Below, piece by piece: positions 5,895 through 8,784 of a DNA stretch of 8,784 nt. Numbering within the stretch: the stretch's first letter is position 1; the number at the start of each line of letters is the position of its first letter. The notes below the pieces were generated by a model. The model had not been told where the DNA came from and did no database searches. It saw nothing but the letters and a program-made list of their open reading frames with translations. Position numbers and translations under genes: made by a program. The stretch lies in assembly GCA_934667465.1 (NCBI GenBank), contig CAKUMG010000185.1:1-8784 (forward strand). Direction: 5' to 3'. This stretch comes from an uncultured Actinoplanes sp. (GTDB lineage: Bacteria; Actinomycetota; Actinomycetes; Mycobacteriales; Micromonosporaceae).

Positions 5895-6614
5895 TCAGCC
5901 GAAGTCCCCGGTGACCGTCAGCGTCCGGCCCCCGGCCGTCGTCGCGGTGATCTCGTAACTGTCCGCGGCGGCGTCGCGGCCCCCCTCGGCGTGCCGGTAG
6001 CGGGCGTGGAACGTGGACGTGCCGGGCTCGATCACGTCCGCGGACGACAGGACATAGCGGTACGTCAGGGCGTCGTCCTCCTCCGTCACAGACGTGGTGA
6101 CGCTCGCGCCGGGGACCTGCCGGCTGCCACCGCGCGACACCAGCTCCGGCGTGCGGGCCAGCCGGATCGTGACCGTCAGGGCCTGCAGGCGTTCGGTGCT
6201 CTCGAGCGTGACGACGCTGTTCGCCTGCGTCTTCCCGCCCGGGTCGACGGAGCCGTTCGCCCGCAGCGGGCTCGGCTTGTTCTTCTGCCGGACCTCCGCG
6301 CTGGGCGCAGGGGACGAAGGGGCGGCCGTCATCAGCGGCCCCGTGGGGACGGCTGTCATGATCGGTCCGGTAGGGGCGGGCTGGTAGTCGCCGTCCCCGG
6401 CCAGGGACCACTGCGCGATCCCGCCGCCGCCGAGCACAGCGGTCACCGCGGCCGCGGCACCGGCGATCAGCAGCCGCCCGGACGGCCGCCGGGCCACCGG
6501 CTCCCGGCGCATCGCCGTCCGGGTCACCCGGTCGAGCATCGCCAGGCGATCGGGCACGTGGCCCGCCGCCTCCGCCCGCACCGCGCGGCGTACATCCTCC
6601 TCGGTGACACTCAC
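5895..6614 (-). CDS. Single-pass membrane protein, probable anti-sigma factor of the adjacent ECF sigma
   Basis: 239 aa, translated from a GTG at 6614 that overlaps the TGA of the sigma gene (GTGA), so the two are probably translationally coupled. The N-terminal cytoplasmic part (1-46) is short and charged (VTEEDVRRAVRAEAAGHVPDRLAMLDRV). One membrane helix covers about 47-67 (LLIAGAAAAVTAVLGGGG). A Pro/Thr/Ala-rich linker follows, with PTGPIMTA and PTGPLMTA repeated back to back, then an outside domain (about 110-239) ending in TLTVTGDFG with predicted beta structure. There is no zinc anti-sigma HxxxCxxC motif. The topology and coupling match uncharacterised partners of SigE-type ECF sigmas. 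The role comes from position and topology, not from a recognised domain. It could instead be a co-expressed membrane protein. Confidence 0.7.
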   Translation of the reverse strand: MSVTEEDVRRAVRAEAAGHVPDRLAMLDRVTRTAMRREPVARRPSGRLLIAGAAAAVTAVLGGGGIAQWSLAGDGDYQPAPTGPIMTAVPTGPLMTAAPSSPAPSAEVRQKNKPSPLRANGSVDPGGKTQANSVVTLESTERLQALTVTIRLARTPELVSRGGSRQVPGASVTTSVTEEDDALTYRYVLSSADVIEPGTSTFHARYRHAEGGRDAAADSYEITATTAGGRTLTVTGDFG

Positions 6615-7108
6615 CGCGCCGCCTCCCAGCCGTCGATCGCCGAGCCGCCCAGCAGCCCCGCCAGTTGTTTCGCCCCGCGCGACGTGGCGCTCTTCACCGC
6701 GCCCACCGAGATGCCGAGGATCGCGGCTACCTCCCGCTCCGGGAGGTCGAACGCGTAGCGCAGCACCACGCACGCCCGCCGCCGGTGCGGCAGCCGGGTC
6801 AGGGCACGGCGCACGTCGAGCACCGCCGGGACGTCACTCTCCGGCGCCCGGCGGAACGGTTCGAGCATCCACAGGCGCTCGCGGCTCTGCCGGCGCACCC
6901 ATTGCCGGGCGAGATTCATGACGATCCCCCGCCCGTACGCCGCGGGGCTGTCCGCCGCGGCCACCCGGTCCCAGAAGCGCCACACCTCGGCGAGCGCGTC
7001 CGCGGCCAGATCGTCGGCGGCCGTGGCGTCGCCCGTCATCAGGTACGCGAGCCGCGCGAACGGCACGTGGTGGTCCTCGAAGTAGGCCCGGAACGCGTCG
7101 TCGCGCAT
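6611..7108 (-). CDS. SigE-family ECF RNA polymerase sigma factor
   Basis: Two-domain group IV sigma factor of 165 aa. Region 2 spans about residues 6-75 (FEDHHVPFARLAYLMTGD, AADDLAADALAEVW at 30-43, then AYGRGIVMNLARQWVRR). Region 4 spans about 97-155 (RALTRLPHRRRACVVLRYAFDLPEREVAAILGIS, then GAVKSATSRGAKQL as the recognition helix). The layout resembles the actinobacterial 'SigE family' (TIGR02983), which usually reads LLRTAYLLTGD and AVKSxxSRG in these places. ATG at 7108 is preceded by GAAGGG about 6 bases upstream, so longer GTG-initiated forms are not used. The gene overlaps the putative anti-sigma gene by 4 bp, and the two form an operon. Autoregulation from the region upstream of 7108 is likely, but no promoter could be read with confidence. 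Confidence 0.9.
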   Translation of the reverse strand: MRDDAFRAYFEDHHVPFARLAYLMTGDATAADDLAADALAEVWRFWDRVAAADSPAAYGRGIVMNLARQWVRRQSRERLWMLEPFRRAPESDVPAVLDVRRALTRLPHRRRACVVLRYAFDLPEREVAAILGISVGAVKSATSRGAKQLAGLLGGSAIDGWEAAR

Positions 7109-7523
7109 CGGCACCCTTCTGATCGGTACGGATCCGCTGCTCGTGGGGGACCCGGCCCCGGTCGCCGGCGCCCGGACCGGCGCCGCCGCCTCCATCACCC
7201 GCACGGGACACCGGAGGGACGCGCGACCGGCGGGCCGGTCCGTTCTGCGTGCCGCATGCTGCTCCCTCTCGTCGGTGTCACCACGGCTTAAGTGGCCCGA
7301 GAGGATGTTTTGGTTGTCCGCGAGACTCAGGTCACAGGAGATCCATCCGCTCCGGCACGGCCCCGGCGCCGTCCCCCGCGGCCGGCTGCCCGCCGACCGG
7401 CCGGACGCCGGCCCCGCCGCGACGTGCGCACATCACGATCCGCATCGATGGCCACCTCCCCGGCAGACAGTCCACCACGCCGGGCCGCTCCCCCGGCGCC
7501 CCCGGCGGCGGGCGGCCGTTCCC
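7109..7523. other. 415-bp region without a convincing gene
   Basis: No frame here shows coherent protein sequence or consistent third-position G/C. Just upstream of the sigma factor is the near-symmetric GATCGGTACGGATC (7121-7134). A GC hairpin CGGCGCC-cggacc-GGCGCCG lies at 7166-7185. An unusually A+T-rich patch (about 7286-7320, with CTTAAG and GATGTTTTGGTTGT) is the most promoter-like stretch and could serve the leftward sigma operon. From about 7340 to 7523 it is very GC-rich and featureless, probably the degraded 5' part of the gene fragment that follows. Confidence 0.5.
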
Positions 7524-7910
7524 GTGCGCCGGGCGGCTCTTGCCCGTACGCGCAGGGACGGCACCGACGACGGCGCCCTCTTCCGCCTCGTCCCGGCCGG
7601 CGACGGCAAGCACCTCATCGAGGCCCTGCGCGCCCGCGAGGAGGGCGGCCGCTGGTGCGTCAACGCCGACACCCGCGAGGAGCCCACCGGCATCGGCACG
7701 ATCGCCTGCGCCGAGACCGAGGACACGCTGTTCACCGTCACGGCCACCGGCGACAGCGACGACAGGGGCCGCCCCACCCACACCATCACCAGCGAGCAGC
7801 ACGGCGCCCTCCAGGTGCGGAACGACGGCTCCGCCCTCTACCTGCAGGAGCTCGGCGACGGCGGCGGGCGCGGCACCTACAGCTTCGTCGACCGCGGCGC
7901 CGTCGACTGA
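7524..7910 (+). pseudogene. N-terminally truncated small extracytoplasmic-type domain
   Basis: From about 7560 to the TGA at 7908 the frame has almost exclusively G/C third positions and coherent sequence (GALFRLVPAGDGKHLIEALRA, then RWCVNAD, IACAETEDTLFTVTATGD, LYLQELGDG, YSFVDRG), so this is or was a real gene. One pair of cysteines (in RWCV and IACA) and the short beta-strand-like segments suggest a secreted domain, perhaps beta-trefoil-like, but the family is not recognised. Upstream of about 7555 the coding signal vanishes in all frames. No signal peptide and no ribosome-binding site precede it. The GTG at 7524 (128 codons) is only the earliest plausible start. Best read as a gene that lost its N-terminus. 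Alternatively it is a short cytoplasmic protein. Its 3' end overlaps the convergent acetyltransferase by 34 bp. Confidence 0.5.
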
Positions 7911-8494
7911 GCGGACGCGCCGGCCGGCTGCGCCACGTCCGCCCGTACGAGGCTGTAGACCGCAAGATCTGTCCGGCCGCCGTCACGGGCCGGCGCGGCG
8001 CTGCGCAGCACGCCCTCGAACTGGAACCCCGCGGAGGCGGCGACCCCGCGCGACGCCGCGTTGCCCGTCGCGGCGCGCAGGGAGATCCGCTCGTACGCCA
8101 TCTCGCGCAGCGCCCACTCCGCCGCCGTCCGGGCCGCCTCGGCCGCGTACCCCCGGCCCCGCGCCCACGGCGCCGTCCAGTAGTGGATCTCGGCGGCGCG
8201 CGCCTGCCGGTCGAACCCGAACAGGGCCACGTGCCCGAGCAGCCGCCCGCCCGCGAGCGGCTCGACGGTGAACTCGGCGGTGAGCCCCTCGAGGCGCCGC
8301 TCGTCGGTGGTGGCGCACCACACGATCGCCGTCAGCGGGTCGGCGCGCGCATACCGGTAGCCCACGGGAGCCGTACGCACGAACTGCTCGTCCTGCCAGG
8401 CGGCGTGCACGTCCGTCGCGTCGCCGGGCTCGACCGGCCGCAGCCGCAGCCGCCCGCTCGTCAGGACCGTCCGCGGGAACACCTCAGGGCGCAT
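7877..8494 (-). CDS. GNAT-family N-acetyltransferase (RimJ/RimL-like)
   Basis: Cytosolic acetyl-CoA-dependent acetyltransferase of 205 aa, substrate unknown. The N-terminus LTSGRLRLRPVEPGDATDVHAAW (11-33) is the standard opening of the RimJ/RimL-like group. The core strands GRLLGHVALFGFD (83-95) and AAEIHYWTAPWARGRGYAAEAAR (100-122) contain the acetyl-CoA pyrophosphate loop (R-G-R-G-Y-A, 112-117). The closing motif is AATGNAASRGVAASAGFQFEGVLR (141-164), with the conserved N145 and the GF-x-x-EG turn. The length is slightly over the usual 180-190. The last 20 residues (QPAGASAQSTAPRSTKL) are low-complexity and correspond to the 34-bp overlap with the convergent fragment. ATG at 8494 has only a weak GGTAGG-like sequence upstream. 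Ribosomal-protein, antibiotic and small-molecule acetylation are all possible. Confidence 0.9.
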   Translation of the reverse strand: MRPEVFPRTVLTSGRLRLRPVEPGDATDVHAAWQDEQFVRTAPVGYRYARADPLTAIVWCATTDERRLEGLTAEFTVEPLAGGRLLGHVALFGFDRQARAAEIHYWTAPWARGRGYAAEAARTAAEWALREMAYERISLRAATGNAASRGVAASAGFQFEGVLRSAAPARDGGRTDLAVYSLVRADVAQPAGASAQSTAPRSTKL

Positions 8495-8523
8495 GCCGCG
8501 AACCTACCCGTTCCTGGGACCGC

Positions 8524-8537
8524 TGATCCGTGGATCA
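8524..8537. promoter_or_regulatory. Palindrome TGATCC-GT-GGATCA between divergent genes
   Basis: A perfect 6-bp inverted repeat with 2-nt spacer, in the 86-bp gap between the acetyltransferase (starting at 8494, leftward) and the methyltransferase (starting at 8581, rightward). Its position, 30 bp from one start and 44 from the other, suits an operator for a dimeric regulator. The GATC content makes chance symmetry fairly likely in such DNA, hence the modest confidence. Confidence 0.3.
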
Positions 8538-8580
8538 TCCGTGCCTCCCTCCGCGCCGCCGTCCCGGTCATGCTGGCGCG

Positions 8581-8784
8581 GTGATCAACAGCGCTGCTCT
8601 CTCCTTCGCCCGCGAGTTCGCCCGCGAACCGATGTCGGTCGCCTCCCTGATCCCGAGCGGCCGGGCCCTGTCGCGCCGCGTCGCGGTGCCCGTCCCCTCG
8701 GGCGGCGACCCGATCGTCGTGGAGCTCGGCCCGGGCACCGGCGCGTTCACCGGCGTCATCCAGTCCACCCTGGCGGGCCGCGGG
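8581..8784 (+). CDS. Class I SAM-dependent methyltransferase, N-terminal 68 codons (runs off the right edge)
   Basis: Begins at GTG 8581 with INSAALSFAREFAREPMSVASLIPSGRALSRRV, then reaches SAM-binding motif I, VVELGPGTGAF (residues 46-56, with acidic E48 and G50-x-G52-x-G54). The FAREFxxxPxxVASLxPSGRAL opening is typical of actinobacterial and proteobacterial methyltransferases in the phospholipid N-methyltransferase (PmtA) / rRNA-dimethylase-like group. The substrate-determining part lies beyond the window, so phospholipid, rRNA or small-molecule substrates are all possible. No good ribosome-binding site precedes the GTG. A short ATG frame at 8569 ends at a TGA overlapping this start (8581 region) and is not considered real. 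Confidence 0.8.
   Translation, partial: MINSAALSFAREFAREPMSVASLIPSGRALSRRVAVPVPSGGDPIVVELGPGTGAFTGVIQSTLAGRG

Noticed and set aside
7226..7239. ACCGGC-GG-GCCGGT palindrome
   Set aside because: Pure G/C symmetry of this length is expected often by chance in this composition.
7332..7802. Minus-strand open frame opposite the truncated domain gene
   Set aside because: Reads as Gly/Ala/Val repeats. Third-position bias and coherent motifs belong to the plus strand.
7292..8584. Plus-strand open frame of 430 codons across the fragment and acetyltransferase
   Set aside because: Arg/Pro/Ala/Gly-rich shadow. The acetyltransferase on the other strand has clear motifs.

Overview
The base composition (very high G+C, almost every third codon position G or C), GTG starts and gene families point to a high-GC actinomycete. 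The style of the secreted proteins and of the sigma/anti-sigma pair suggests Micromonosporaceae (Actinoplanes-like), but that is an inference. No tRNA, rRNA, CRISPR array, insertion sequence or phage gene was seen. The window looks chromosomal.

Layout. Left edge (1-1083): the first 13 codons of an alpha/beta hydrolase run off on the minus strand, divergent from an ECF sigma factor fused to a C-terminal SnoaL-like domain. Positions 1113-2569: a minus-strand MscS-type channel with an Ala-rich heptapeptide-repeat tail, and a divergent plus-strand YiaA/B-type membrane protein with two copies of its domain. They share an intergenic region carrying a perfect palindrome, TTGAGTA-CCCC-TACTCAA. Positions 2720-3415: thymidine kinase. 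Positions 3394-3613: a very short minus-strand membrane-protein gene that needs a frameshift to be read through. Its start codon lies in the stem, and its Shine-Dalgarno in the loop, of a perfect 10-bp hairpin. A strong 16-bp hairpin terminator follows at 3654-3691.

Positions 3701-7108 (minus strand, transcribed right to left): a SigE-family ECF sigma factor, overlapping by 4 bp a single-pass membrane protein that is probably its anti-sigma factor, then after 97 bp a 698-residue secreted protein of about seven beta-sandwich repeats. This reads as an envelope-signalling cluster: the membrane protein would hold the sigma factor, and the exported repeat protein is a plausible output.

Positions 7109-7523 contain no convincing gene. 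Then come a plus-strand coding block for a small extracytoplasmic-looking domain that has lost its N-terminus, a convergent GNAT acetyltransferase, and the first 68 codons of a SAM-dependent methyltransferase running off the right edge.

The least ordinary items are the start-codon hairpin with its broken small gene, the mscS/yiaA palindrome, the channel's repeat tail, and the sigma/anti-sigma/secreted-repeat cluster. Nothing here amounts to a clearly new multi-gene system.
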